In this document: piece by piece, positions 9,114 through 19,819 of the stretch | Layout: each line of letters opens with the position of its first letter | Position numbering within the stretch: position 1 is the stretch's first letter | From: Lunularia cruciata | Lineage: Eukaryota > Streptophyta > Marchantiopsida > Lunulariales > Lunulariaceae | Reading direction: 5' to 3' | Length of the DNA stretch: 64,000 nucleotides | Assembly (NCBI GenBank): GCA_948567375.1 | Contig: OX419761.1 | Span: 21,924,243 to 21,988,242 of the forward strand | Notes under the pieces: model-generated | What the model saw: only the letters and a program-made list of their open reading frames with translations | Database searches by the model: none | What the model was told of the DNA's origin: nothing | Made by a program: the position numbers and the translations under genes

Positions 9114-12100
9114 ATGGGGAAACTTCCGGTTTTCTTTGGCAAGGATGGAGAAGATGTGGAGGCCTTTGTGAGAGACTTCAAGAGAGCTTGCATAGGAAAC
9201 AATGAGAGGAGGAAGAATGAGTGGGCCTCATTATTACCAGATTTCTTTGAGGATGCAGCACTTACATGGTATGAGTCAGAATACCAAAAGAGAGAGAGGA
9301 GAGAGGGGGAAGAGGAGTCTTGGGAGACTTTGACTTCAGCACTCATTGAGAACTTTCTTCCTGATGAGAGTTATGAGAGATTGATGAGTGAGGTTACATT
9401 TCTCAAGCAAGGAGATGGAGAGAAAGTGAGAGTCTATGTGGAAAGAGTGGAAAAATTGGAGTCCAGATTTCGCATAGTGTTGAGGAAGGGTGGGGATGAT
9501 GTGGAGACTACAATGATTGGCATAGGGGCCATGCTCACCAAGAATTTTGTGGGAGGATTGAGACCACAAATTAGAAGCAAGGTGAGATATGAGAAACCTT
9601 CTTCCAAGGTTGAAGCTATCAAGATCGCAATTCGTATGGAGGAGAGTTTGGAAGGGGATGAAAGTGATTTGGTGGTGAAGGAGGTTGTGCATCCTCCTCA
9701 AGGCTACAAGTATGGTGGAACTTCTGATACTTTGGTGACAAGGGTTGCACCACAAGTAGTAGTTGCTCCAGTTCTTGCACCTCCACCAAAAGATCCACTC
9801 CAAACCATCACAGAACAACTTGCGGATCTCAAGATCAATGTGGTGCAATTATGGGAGAAGAGAGAGGTGGATCAGAATGTAGGGAGAGGGCCTAGGAGTT
9901 ATGGAAACCATCCATATAGAGGAGGCCAACCAGCCAACAATTTCAATGATAGAAATTGTTTTGGTTGTGGGGGAAGAGGCCATATCCAAAGGAATTGCCC
10001 AAATTCCACTTACCATGGAGGAAGGGGTTATGAGGGAGCCAATAGAGGGAAAGAGGGAGGTAGTGAAACCCAAGTGGCTCCTAATCCCAACAAAGGTAAG
10101 GGGATAGCATCCATAGATGTGGTTGAGAGCAAGTATGAGAAGGGAGAGTGCTCAAACTCCAAGGGTCCTAATTTGGAGCTTTTGGCACAAGAGAAGAAGA
10201 GAGCTCGTTTTGCAGAGGATGTTCACTCTTCTCAAGGATTTACTTCAAGCAAGGATACTCCTATGTCTACTAGGAGCACTCGCACCTCAACACCATCAAC
10301 AACAAAGACTCCAAGGAAGAAGTTGGGGATGGAGGACTTCTTGATCTCCAAGCAACAATGGAACTACAATGTGTTGGAGGATGTTGGTAGTCACAAGGCT
10401 AACATCACAGTGGGCCAATTAATTGCTTTGAACCCTACCTTGAGAAAGGAGCTTAGAGGTGGTTTGAGTTCTACAAGGAGCAAAAAGAAGAAGAAGGCAA
10501 AAGTTCCAGTATCAATGGGGGTGGTGGATGCCAAGCCAGCACCATGGGAGGCTTGTGAATATGCCTCCAAGATTGATGTGAGAGTGAATGGTCACAACAT
10601 CAAGGATGCATTGGTTGATGGAGGATCAGCAGTGAATGCCATGTCAGAAAGGTTGATGAAGAAGTTGGGTATGATACCCTCAAGAGCTTCAACATTTGTG
10701 GTGAGCATGGCAAACAAGCAACAAGTTCGACCAGTAGGAGTGATGGATAAGGTGGTAGTTTCAGTTGTGGGAGTTCAAAATCTCATGACTTTCCAAGTCT
10801 TGAAGGATTCAAGCTATGACTTACTTCTTGGGAGGCCATGGTTGAGAGCAGCACGCACAACTGATCGATGGCACAAAGGGTACTTAAGGATTGGGCCATC
10901 AAACCATAGAGTCACTGTTCCTGTGACTAACACCACCAACACCTCACATTCAGATACCCCATCTTCTGATTATTGGGAATCTGATTCTGAAGGAGGAGCT
11001 TCAGGTGTGGACACAAGCATGGAAGAGGAGACTTCCACGGAGGAGGATGAATCTGAATCTGATTCAGATGTGTATCCTTTGTGTGCTATGGATTTTGCAC
11101 CTAAGCCAGAGGTTTTGAAGGACCCAGATAAATCACCATTGACACTTGAGGAGGTAGAGAGAAGGTTATCTACCCTCAAGTATGGCCCAAATGTTACCAA
11201 GGAGGAGAAGGTGAGATTTGAGGAGATTTTCCGCAAGTTCATCCATGTGTTTGCTTTTAGTTACAAGGATTTGAAGGAAGTCACCTTGGAGGAGCACAAG
11301 ATAGAGGTGGAGTCACATGCAAGACCAATCCGCCAAAAGCAACGTCGCATTAGCCCACCAATATCTTTGGTTGTGAAGGAGGAGATTGATAAGCTCAAGG
11401 AGGCTGGATTTATCTTTGAGGTGGAGAATTCAGAATGGGTGTCTCCAATTGTCATTGTGAAGAAAAAGAATGGCAAGCTTCGGGTATGTGTGGATTACAA
11501 GAAGCTTAATGCTGTTACCAAGAAGGACTACTACCCATTGCCATTCATTGATGAGATCTTGGAGGAGGTTGCAGGTCATGAGAGGTACAGTTTTGGAGAT
11601 GGTTATAGTGGATATAACCAAATCAAGATTGCACCAGAGCATCAACAACTCACCACATTCACCACACCTTGGGGAACTTACGCTTTCAAGGTCATGCCTT
11701 TTGGGCTTTGCAATGCTCCAGCCACATTCCAACGGTTCATGAACAAGGTATTTGAACCTTTCATTGGGAAATTTGTGAGAGATTTCATTGATGACTTTTG
11801 TGTCTATGGGAGCAAGGAGGAGCACTTTGAGCACCTAATCAAAGTCTTGCAACGCTTGGATGAGGCAAATGCATCACTCAACCCAGAGAAGTGCATTTTT
11901 GGATGTGAAGAAGGTCTACTTTTGGGGCACATCATCTCCAAGGATGGAATAGCAGTTGATCCTGAGAAGGTGAGGAAAATCTCAGACCTTCCATTCCCTT
12001 CAAGCTTGACAAAGTTACGCCAATTCTTGGGAATGGTTGGGTACTATAGGAGGTTCATCTTCTCATTTTCCAACAAGGCTTATGCATTGACCATCTACAT

Positions 12101-13940
12101 GAAGAAGGGTGTAGATTACATGGTGATTTTGGAAGACAAGGAGGCTCTCAAAGCTTTTGAGGAGCTCAAGCAATCCCTTGTTGTAGCTCCAATTCTTGCT
12201 AAACCTGATTGGAGTAAGCCTTTCATCCTCTACACTGATGCTTCTAATGTAGCTATAGGATGCACTCTTAGTCAATTAGACCAAGATGGGCATGATCATC
12301 CAATAGCTTATGCTAGTAGGCAGATGGTTTCAGCAGAGAAGAACTACTCTGTCACGGAGAGAGAAGGGTTGGCAGTGATCTTTGGTCTCAAGAAGTTTAG
12401 ACACTACTTGATTGGAGGGAAAGCCACCATTGTCACGGATCACAAGGCTTTGAAGTACATCTTCAACAAGCCTAATGTTGAAGGGAGACTAGCAAGGTGG
12501 ATGATACTCTTGTCTGAGTATGACTACACCATTGAAGATAGGCCAGGAAAGAAACATGCAAATGCTGATTTATTATCTAGAGCCTATGATCATGATGGAG
12601 ATGAGCCAATGGATGATTCCTTCCCGGATGAGGAGCTCATGACAATCTCAGTCACTCAAGAGGTTCCAATGGAGTACAAGGAGATTGTGGATTTTGTGAC
12701 AAAAGGTAACTATCCAGAAGGGATGCATGCTAGGGAGAGGAAGGCCCTTGCAGCAAGATCTAGACCTTACACAATGGTGGAGGATATTCTTTTTCACCAA
12801 GGAGCAGATGGTCTACTTCGAAGAGCAGTGGGTAAGGAAGAGTCTATCCTACTCATAAAGGAGTTTCATGAAGGTTTAGTATGTGGAGGACACTTTGCAG
12901 GAAAGGTGACTGCTTTCAAGATTCTAGATGCAGGTTACCATTGGAGAGGGATTTTCAAGGATTGTCTTGATTATTGCAAAACTTGTCATGTTTGTCAAGC
13001 TTTTGCTAGAAAGTCTACATCCACTCCACCACTTAGATCAATTCCATTGCTAGGACCCTTTGAGAAGTGGGGAATTGATTTTGTAGGACCTCTCAATAGA
13101 ACCCCAAGGAACAATCGGTACATTGTGGTAGTTACTGATTACCTTACCAAGTGGGTTGAGGCTAGACCATTGAGGGACAAGAATGAAGATGAAGTGGGTA
13201 GATTTCTTTATGAACGCATTATCACTAGGTTTGGATGCCCTTTGGAGTTGGTTTCTGATAGAGGAGGAGAGTTTACAGGAAGCATTACTACAGCCATGCT
13301 ACGACATTTCTCTATCACACATAGAGTAACTACATCCTATAAGCCAAATTCCAATGGCTTGGCAGAGAGAACCAATCAGACCTTGTGCATGATGTTGGCC
13401 AAAGATGCAGAAATGGAGGGGGCTAAACATCATTGGGACAAGAGGATTCATGCAGTTTTGTGGGAGTATAGGACAACCATGAAGACTTCCACTGGATATT
13501 CTCCATTCCAATTGGTGTATGGTATTGAGTCTACCTTACCTATTCACTTTGATCTTCCTACCTTCCAAAGCATTCATAGGAGATTGAAGAAAGCACAAGG
13601 AAGTGATGCAGAGAAGTCAAGGAAGGATCAACTCATGGAGTTGGAAGAGGCAAGAGCAGTTGCTATGGTTCGAGTGGAGCAAGCCCAAAGGAAACAAAAG
13701 GAGAGCTATGACAAGAGGCAAGGCAAGAAGAAGGTGGAGCCTTTCAAAGAAGGTGATTGGGTAATGTTGTTTGATTCCATTCGATTCAAGAGAGTACAAA
13801 AGAAGTTTTTGCCTAAGTACTTTGGACCTTTCATAGTAGAGAAGGTGTGGGGAAATTACACTTATGATCTCAAGGAGTTGGGAGGAAGACACTTTGATAG
13901 GATTAACCATGATAAGTTGAAGATGTACCATAGAAGGTAG
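9114..13940 (+). CDS. gag-pol: Gag-pol polyprotein of A2, intact, 1608 aa
   Basis: One open frame codes all replication proteins. Residues about 1-200 are capsid ('FVRDFKRACIGNNERR', 'FEDAALTWYESEYQ'). The Gag zinc knuckle is C282-x2-C285-x4-H290-x4-C295. The aspartic protease core has D502 in 'VDGGSAVN' and 'LLGRPWL' further on. Reverse transcriptase runs about 740-960 with '[13 protein letters not shown]' and the active-site box F891-I-D893-D894. RNase H has D1042 in 'LYTDASN'. Integrase has an HHCC-type zinc site ending 'CKTCHVC' and catalytic D1322, D1382 and E1418 (D-59-D-35-E). It ends with a 'YFGPFIV' module and no chromodomain. There is no gag/pol frameshift and no env-like ORF: the stop lies 48 bp before the 3' LTR. 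The start is the ATG after a purine-rich leader. The protein should be cut by its own protease in a cytoplasmic virus-like particle, with integrase acting in the nucleus (known for the family). No inactivating change was seen. Confidence 0.95.
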   Translation: MGKLPVFFGKDGEDVEAFVRDFKRACIGNNERRKNEWASLLPDFFEDAALTWYESEYQKRERREGEEESWETLTSALIENFLPDESYERLMSEVTFLKQGDGEKVRVYVERVEKLESRFRIVLRKGGDDVETTMIGIGAMLTKNFVGGLRPQIRSKVRYEKPSSKVEAIKIAIRMEESLEGDESDLVVKEVVHPPQGYKYGGTSDTLVTRVAPQVVVAPVLAPPPKDPLQTITEQLADLKINVVQLWEKREVDQNVGRGPRSYGNHPYRGGQPANNFNDRNCFGCGGRGHIQRNCPNSTYHGGRGYEGANRGKEGGSETQVAPNPNKGKGIASIDVVESKYEKGECSNSKGPNLELLAQEKKRARFAEDVHSSQGFTSSKDTPMSTRSTRTSTPSTTKTPRKKLGMEDFLISKQQWNYNVLEDVGSHKANITVGQLIALNPTLRKELRGGLSSTRSKKKKKAKVPVSMGVVDAKPAPWEACEYASKIDVRVNGHNIKDALVDGGSAVNAMSERLMKKLGMIPSRASTFVVSMANKQQVRPVGVMDKVVVSVVGVQNLMTFQVLKDSSYDLLLGRPWLRAARTTDRWHKGYLRIGPSNHRVTVPVTNTTNTSHSDTPSSDYWESDSEGGASGVDTSMEEETSTEEDESESDSDVYPLCAMDFAPKPEVLKDPDKSPLTLEEVERRLSTLKYGPNVTKEEKVRFEEIFRKFIHVFAFSYKDLKEVTLEEHKIEVESHARPIRQKQRRISPPISLVVKEEIDKLKEAGFIFEVENSEWVSPIVIVKKKNGKLRVCVDYKKLNAVTKKDYYPLPFIDEILEEVAGHERYSFGDGYSGYNQIKIAPEHQQLTTFTTPWGTYAFKVMPFGLCNAPATFQRFMNKVFEPFIGKFVRDFIDDFCVYGSKEEHFEHLIKVLQRLDEANASLNPEKCIFGCEEGLLLGHIISKDGIAVDPEKVRKISDLPFPSSLTKLRQFLGMVGYYRRFIFSFSNKAYALTIYMKKGVDYMVILEDKEALKAFEELKQSLVVAPILAKPDWSKPFILYTDASNVAIGCTLSQLDQDGHDHPIAYASRQMVSAEKNYSVTEREGLAVIFGLKKFRHYLIGGKATIVTDHKALKYIFNKPNVEGRLARWMILLSEYDYTIEDRPGKKHANADLLSRAYDHDGDEPMDDSFPDEELMTISVTQEVPMEYKEIVDFVTKGNYPEGMHARERKALAARSRPYTMVEDILFHQGADGLLRRAVGKEESILLIKEFHEGLVCGGHFAGKVTAFKILDAGYHWRGIFKDCLDYCKTCHVCQAFARKSTSTPPLRSIPLLGPFEKWGIDFVGPLNRTPRNNRYIVVVTDYLTKWVEARPLRDKNEDEVGRFLYERIITRFGCPLELVSDRGGEFTGSITTAMLRHFSITHRVTTSYKPNSNGLAERTNQTLCMMLAKDAEMEGAKHHWDKRIHAVLWEYRTTMKTSTGYSPFQLVYGIESTLPIHFDLPTFQSIHRRLKKAQGSDAEKSRKDQLMELEEARAVAMVRVEQAQRKQKESYDKRQGKKKVEPFKEGDWVMLFDSIRFKRVQKKFLPKYFGPFIVEKVWGNYTYDLKELGGRHFDRINHDKLKMYHRR

Positions 13941-13975
13941 AGAGACCTTCACTTTGAGGACAAAGTGAAAACTTA

Positions 13976-13988
13976 GTCCGGGGGTAAA
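13976..13988 (+). other. Polypurine tract of A2
   Basis: 'gtccgggggtaaa' lies directly before the 3' LTR, at the place where plus-strand DNA priming occurs in LTR elements. The same run precedes the 3' LTRs at 17083 and 35653, and as reverse complement that at 62407. Confidence 0.7.
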
Positions 13989-14667
13989 TGTAACACCCAT
14001 TTGTGCATGTGTGTGGTATTGTGATATTTAGCTTGGTATTACAAGTACTTAAGAGATATTATTTATATAGAGATAAAGGATGGTTCTATATTAGTCATGG
14101 TTAGCTAAAGTTAGTCATAGCTAAGATAGATGGGACCTTACTTTAGAGGAAGTAGAAAAGATGAGCACCACTATTTTGGATTTTAGTGTGTTGACTTGGT
14201 ATTATTCCTAGGTGTTTGGCTTTGGGGAAAGAGTTGAGAACTCTTGGGCCCGCAAGCCTTTTTGTTTTGGATTCTTCTTTAGTCCAAGGATAGCCCATGT
14301 GAAGGAATCCTTGCTTTAGTGGTTGGGTCAAGATAAGGGGAATATGCCCATGTGAATGGATATTCCTTTCTACTTTTTGACTTTACTTGACTTTTAGTCT
14401 AGTAACTTGAGTTACTACGGTAATTAGTAACTTTGGTACGTAACTATTTCACAAGTATATAAACAAGGAGTGAGGAGGTACTCATCATCCTTTCATTTGC
14501 AACTATCTCTCTCTCATTGAGTTCTCTAGTGAGCAATGTCTTGAGTCTTGGAGTGTTAGCCTTGGAGGAGTATGATGGAGTTGGGGTTCCTTGCCTTCTT
14601 AGTCCATGGTGCGCTACCATAATAGCCATCAGAGGTTCATCCTGAGTGAGAGACAGGCCGGCTCACA
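13989..14667 (+). repeat. 3' LTR of A2
   Basis: 679 bp, tgtaac...ctcaca, with no difference from the 5' LTR seen by eye. TATA box 'tatataaa' at 14456-14463. Followed by the TSD ggtc and then E3 sequence. Confidence 0.95.
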
Positions 14668-17034
14668 GGTCATGAGAGGTATAGTTTTGGAGATGGTTAT
14701 AGTGGATATAACCAAATCAAGATTGCACCAGAGCATCAACAACTCACCACATTCACCACACCTTGGGGAACTTACGCTTTCAAGGTCATGCCTTTTGGGC
14801 TTTGCAATGCTCCAGCCACATTCCAACGGTTCATGAACAAGGTATTTGAACCTTTCATTGGGAAATTTGTGAGAGATTTCATTGATGACTTTTGTGTCTA
14901 TGGGAGCAAGGAGGAGCACTTTGAGCACCTAATCAAAGTCTTGCAATGCTTGGATGAGGCAAATGCATCACTCAACCAAGAGAAGTGCATTTTTGGATGT
15001 GAAGAAGGTCTACTTTTGGGGCACATCATCTCCAAGGATGGAATAGCAATTGATCCTAAGAAGGTGAGGAAAATCTCAAACCTTCCATTCCCTTCAAGCT
15101 TGACAAAGTTACGCCAATTCTTGGGAATGGTTGGGTACTATAAGAGGTTCATCTTCTCATTTTCCAACAAGGCTTATGCATTGACCATCTACATGAAGAA
15201 AGGTGTAGATTACATGGTGATTTTGGAAGACAAGGAGGCTCTCAAAGCTTTTGAGGAGCTCAAGCAATCCCTTGTTGTAGCTCCAATTCTTGCTAAACCT
15301 GATTGGAGTAAGCCTTTCATCCTCTACACTGATGTTTCTAATGTAGCTGTAGGATGCACTCTTAGTCAATTAGACCAAGATGGGCATGATCATCCAATAG
15401 CTTATGCTAGTAGGCAGATGGTTTCAGTAGAGAAGAACTACTCTATCACGGAGAGAGAAGGGTTGGCAGTGATCTTTGGTCTCAAGAAGTTTAGACACTA
15501 CTTGATTGGAGGGAAAGCCACCATTGTCACGGATCACAAGGCTTTGAAGTACATCTTCAACAAGCCTAATGTTGAAGGGAGACTAGCAAGGTGGATGATA
15601 CTCTTGTCTGAGTATGACTACACCATTGAAGATAGGCCAGGAAAGAAACATGCAAATGCTGATTTATTATCTAGAGCCTATGATCATGATGGAGATGAGC
15701 CAGTGGATGATTCCTTCCCGGATGAGGAGCTCATGACAATCTCAGTCACTCAAGAGGTTCCAATGGAGTACAAGGAGATTGTGGATTTTGTGACAAGAGG
15801 TAACTATCCAGAAGGAATGCATGCTAGGGAGAGGAAGGCCCTTGCAGCAAGATCTAGACCTTACACAATGGTGGAGGATATTCTTTTTCACCAAGGAGCA
15901 GATGGTCTACTTCAAAGAGCAGTGGGTAAGGAAGAGTCTATCCTACTCATAAAGGAGTTTCATGAAGGTTTAGTATGTGGAGGACACTTTGCAGGAAAGG
16001 TGACTGCTTTCAAGATTCTAGATGCAGGTTACCATTGGAGAGGGATTTTTAAGGATTGTCTTGATTATTGCAAAACTTGTCATGTTTATCAAGCTTTTGC
16101 TAGAAAGTCTACATCCACTCCACCACTTAGATCAATTCCATTGCTAGGACCTTTTGAGAAGTGGGGAATTGATTTTGTAGGTCCTCTCAATAGAACCCCA
16201 AGGAACAATCGGTACATTGTGGTAGTTACTGATTACCTTACTAAGTGGGTTGAGGCTAGACCATTGAGGGAAAAGAATGAAGATGAAGTTGGGAGATTTC
16301 TTTATGAACACATTATCACTAGGTTTGGATGCCCTTTGGAGTTGGTTTCTGATAGAGGAGGAGAGTTTACATGAAGCATTACTACAGCCATGCTACGACA
16401 TTTCTCTATCACACATAGAGTAACTACATCCTATAAGCCAAATTCCAATGGCTTGGCAGAGAGAACCAATCAGACCTTGTGCATGATGTTGGCCAAAGAT
16501 GCAGAAATGGAGGGGGCTAAACATCATTGGGACAAGAGGATTCATGCAGTTTTATGGGAGTATAGGACAACCATGAAGACTTCCACCGGATATTCTCCAT
16601 TTCAATTGGTGTATGGTATTGAGTCTACCTTACTTATTCACTTTGATCTTCCTACCTTCCAAAGCATTCATAAGAGATTGAAGAAAGCACAAGGAGGTGA
16701 TGCAGAGAAGTCAAGGAAGGATCAACTCATGGAGTTTGAAGAGGCAAGAGCAGTTGCTATGGTTCGAGTGGAGCAAGCCCAAAGGAAAAAAAAGGAGAGC
16801 TATGACAAGAGGCAAGGCAAGAAGAAGGTGGAGCCTTTCAAAGAAGGTGATTGGGTAATGTCTTTTGATTCCATTTGATTCAAGAGAGTGCAAAAGAAGT
16901 TTTTGCCTAAGTACTTTGGACCTTTCATAGTAGAGAAGGTGTGGGGCAATTACACCTATGATCTCAAGGAGTTGGGAGGAAGACACTTTGATAGGATTAA
17001 CCATGATAAGTTGAAGATGTACCATAGAAGGTAG
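14668..17034 (+). pseudogene. Family A element E3: RT to integrase part of pol (3' piece)
   Basis: This continues E3 exactly where A2 split it ('gaggttgcaggtc' before the insert, 'ggtcatgagaggtat' after). It covers the RT palm with the FIDD box near 14880, RNase H, the integrase zinc site and catalytic core, and the C-terminal module, ending TAG at 17032-17034. Compared with A2 there is a GGA-to-TGA stop in the integrase core (16372-16374), a CGA-to-TGA stop near 16876, and a Cys-to-Tyr change in the integrase zinc site ('CHVYQ' for 'CHVCQ', near 16085). With the missing 5' half this copy is dead. Confidence 0.92.
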
Positions 17035-17082
17035 AGAGACCTTCACTTTGAGGACAAAGTGAAAACTTAGTCCGGGGGTAAA

Positions 17083-17774
17083 TGTAACACCCATTTGTGC
17101 ATGTGTGTGGTATTGTGATATTTAGCTTGGTATTATAAGTACTTAAGAGATATTATTTATATAGAGATAAAGGATTGTTCTATATTAGTCATGGTTAGCT
17201 AAAGTTAGTCATAGCTAAGATAGATGGGACCTTACTTTAGAGGAAGTAGAAAAGATGAGCACCACTATTTTGGATTTTAGTGTGTTGACTTGGTATTATT
17301 CCTAGGTGTTTGGCTTTGAGGAAAGAGTTGAGAACTCTTGGGCCCGCAAGCCTTTTTGTTTTGGATTCTTCTTTAGTCCAAGGATAGCCCATGTGAAGGA
17401 ATCCTTGCTTTAGTGGTTGGGTCAAGATAAGACCACATGCTTAGGGGAATATGCCCATGTGAATGGATATTCCTTTCTACTTTTTAACTTTACTTGACTT
17501 TTAGTCTAGTAACTTGAGTTACTACGGTAATTAGTAACTTTGGTACGTAACTATTTCACAAGTATATAAACAAGGGGTGAGGAGGTACTCATCATCCTTT
17601 CATTTGCAACTATCTCTCTCTCATTGAGTTCTCTAGTGAGCAATGTCTTGAGTCTTGGAGTGTTAGCCTTGGAGGAGTATGATGGATTTGGGGTTCCTTA
17701 CCTTCTTAGTCCATGGTGTGCTACCATAATAGCCATCAGCGGTTCATCCTAAGTGAGAGACAGGCCGGCTCACA
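17083..17774 (+). repeat. 3' LTR of E3
   Basis: 692 bp, tgtaac...ctcaca, preceded by the same polypurine tract as A2. It carries the 13-bp block with 'ccacatgctta' near 17430 that A2 and A3 lack, so it belongs to the older sublineage. Flank after it is gttc; the matching left TSD is not present because the 5' end of E3 is lost. Confidence 0.9.
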
Positions 17775-18231
17775 GTTCTTGTCAACTTTCCCCTGATTTC
17801 TAAATCAGCTGTACACTTGATCCTCACAAAACACTCTGGAAATCTGAACTCTCAATCATAGTCACAAAAGTGAGAGAATTGATATTCAATCAGGATTGAA
17901 GAAAGAAATGCTGCTCCAAGCTAATGATAGTGTTTTAAGTAAAAATTGTTGTATCAAATCTCACTATGTATGAGCCCAAAACACACACCCATCTCTCTAC
18001 TTGCCCTCATCTTTATTCATTAGAGCCCTCAACCATGATAAGATTGTAACCCCTATGGCCAATCACATATATGTACATAGATTGCTCATGTGGCAGGATC
18101 TCATCTGTTGGATCTAGCAGACAACCTACCCCACTAATGTGGAGATAAATTATGATAAGTCACTTTTTTACAGGCTATGTAGACCATAACATGACACCAT
18201 CCAATAATCAATGCATCTGATCTATGAAGAA
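17775..18231. other. Unassigned sequence between E3 and element C
   Basis: No gene or known element end recognised. On the minus strand the RT of element C stops being recognisable at about 18232, so an old insertion or deletion edge lies there. The stretch is A/T-rich with short ORFs only. Confidence 0.4.
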
Positions 18232-19819
18232 TGTTGAAGCACAAATGAGCCCAAAAGGTAGAACTTTCCATTCAAAATGCCCATACCTTGTGCAAAAGGC
18301 AATCTTCTACACATCTTCCCATTCAATGGAAATTTTCCAGTAGCTGCTTTGAAGATCTAACTTGGAAAAGTATTGTACTCTGCTCAAATGATTTAGCAAG
18401 TCATCAATTCAAGGCAATGAATACACATTCTTCATAATTTGTTTTTTGAGGCCACAAAAGTCAATACAAAAGCAAAGTCTTCCATCCTCCTTTGGAACAA
18501 GTAGTACTACTGCTCCTCAAGGAGATGTACTATGTCATATGAAATCCTTCTTCAAAAATTCCATTAGTCTTGTTCAAAACTCTTCTAATTCCTTTTGGTG
18601 AGAGTCAATAGATTGGTCTACTTATTAGAGTACTTCTTGGCAATAACTTGATCTTGAAGGGCATACCATGATCAAAGTATAATCCCTTTGTCAGATCATC
18701 CAAAAACACATCTACAAACTCCTACTCTATCTTATCAACCATTGCTTGATGAGGCTATTGGCTCTCATCAGATTCTCCATGGCTTGATCCACACTACAAA
18801 AAAATTGGAATATTTTCCTCCAAAGCTTGCTCTTTGCTGCTTTATTGATAAACTATGCATATTGGGACTAACTATTTGTGGATTTCTTACTCAAAGGTGT
18901 CATATAACCTAATTGGTAATTCTACATTGGTGTTATACTTGAATTTATCATTAGGTCCAATCAAATTTAACCTTATGATTTTCAAGCCAAAGCAAAACTA
19001 GAATGACATCATAGTGTAGAGGCACTATGATAGACCTCACACACTCCAAATACTCCTTCTCAATCTTGAATGTAATAGGATGTAGGTACAAAATCCAAAA
19101 GCCTATCTACCATCCGCAATCAGCAATCTTTTTCCAAATATTGGATTGATAAGTTTATCTAATTCCTTTGCTAATTGCATGGATATGCAATTCTTTGCAC
19201 TTCTAAAATCAACCAAAATCTTACAACTATGATATAGATATCACACCTTGCAAGTGAAGCAAACCTGCACAAATCAAACCTTCAAATTTCATTGGAATTA
19301 ATCAAGTTCTCAATAGATGGCTTGATATCTCTTACTAGGACTTTTTGTTTCCTTGATCATCACACTCCATAAACTCCATTTGGGAAATTTGTTGAGAGAG
19401 TCTATTCTTGAGTGGATATTCAACAAAGCAACTATCATTTGGTGATAATAAAAGCAACTATCATTTTTTTGCAATCTATCCTTATTTGTAATGCCAAGTG
19501 GTCTCCATTGGATGACATCAATCTCCATTGGTGCCGGCTCTTCCACCTATGTGCAATGTGTTAGAAGGTTTTCAAAAAGTTGAGGTCAAGACCAAGTTAT
19601 GGCAATCAAGGAATCAAAGCGCTCAAGCAATTGCATGGTTTCTTCCAAGTGTTTAGGCTCTTGCATAGTCACTTCTAATTTGGTGTGTGACTTCAAACCT
19701 CTCATAAATCAATCTAGAGTTTCACCTTTTAGTATATTTAGAATTTGCACTATGGTGTTCTAAAATTGAGTGATGTAATTTCTCACAAAACCAACCTACT
19801 TCATTTTTGCCAATCTATC
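18232..19819 (-). pseudogene. Element C gag end, protease and RT, decayed
   Basis: Minus-strand translation across frames gives, in order: a Gag stretch near 19700 ('MQEPKHLEETMQ'); 'PMEIDVIQ' and a decayed zinc knuckle 'CFYYHQM' near 19450-19540; a protease-like 'VDFRSAKNCISMQLAKELD' near 19160-19225; and RT near 18240-18540 ('IDDLLNHLSRVQYFSKLDL', 'FCTRYGHFEWKVLPFGL'). The RT wording is that of chromoviruses rather than of families A or B. Many stops are present. RT ends abruptly at about 18232, before the catalytic DD box. Confidence 0.7.

Larger units (their letters stand above)
6860..14667 (+). mobile_element. Complete family A LTR retrotransposon A2 (Ty3/gypsy, 7808 bp)
   Basis: A full element: 5' LTR 6860-7538, primer-binding site, leader with ORF0, an uninterrupted gag-pol of 1608 codons, polypurine tract and 3' LTR 13989-14667. 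Both LTRs are 679 bp and I saw no difference between them by eye. The 4-bp TSD is ggtc at 6856-6859 and 14668-14671. Domain order protease-RT-RNase H-integrase places it in Ty3/gypsy (Metaviridae). The FIDD form of the RT active-site box and the lack of a chromodomain resemble the Athila/Tat side rather than chromoviruses; the exact lineage is not fixed. It sits inside another copy of its own family. Intact coding and matched LTRs suggest a recent insertion. Confidence 0.95.

Noticed and set aside
13740-13940. Chromodomain at the end of the A2 polyprotein
   Set aside because: The C-terminus ends soon after the GPF-type module; no chromodomain motif was found.
5240-17774. The LTRs at 5240 and 17083 as the two LTRs of a single element
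   Set aside because: Both share the older 13-bp block and length, but the first is flanked on both sides by ggac and lies inside gag F, while the second is followed by gttc. The shared block is ancestral.
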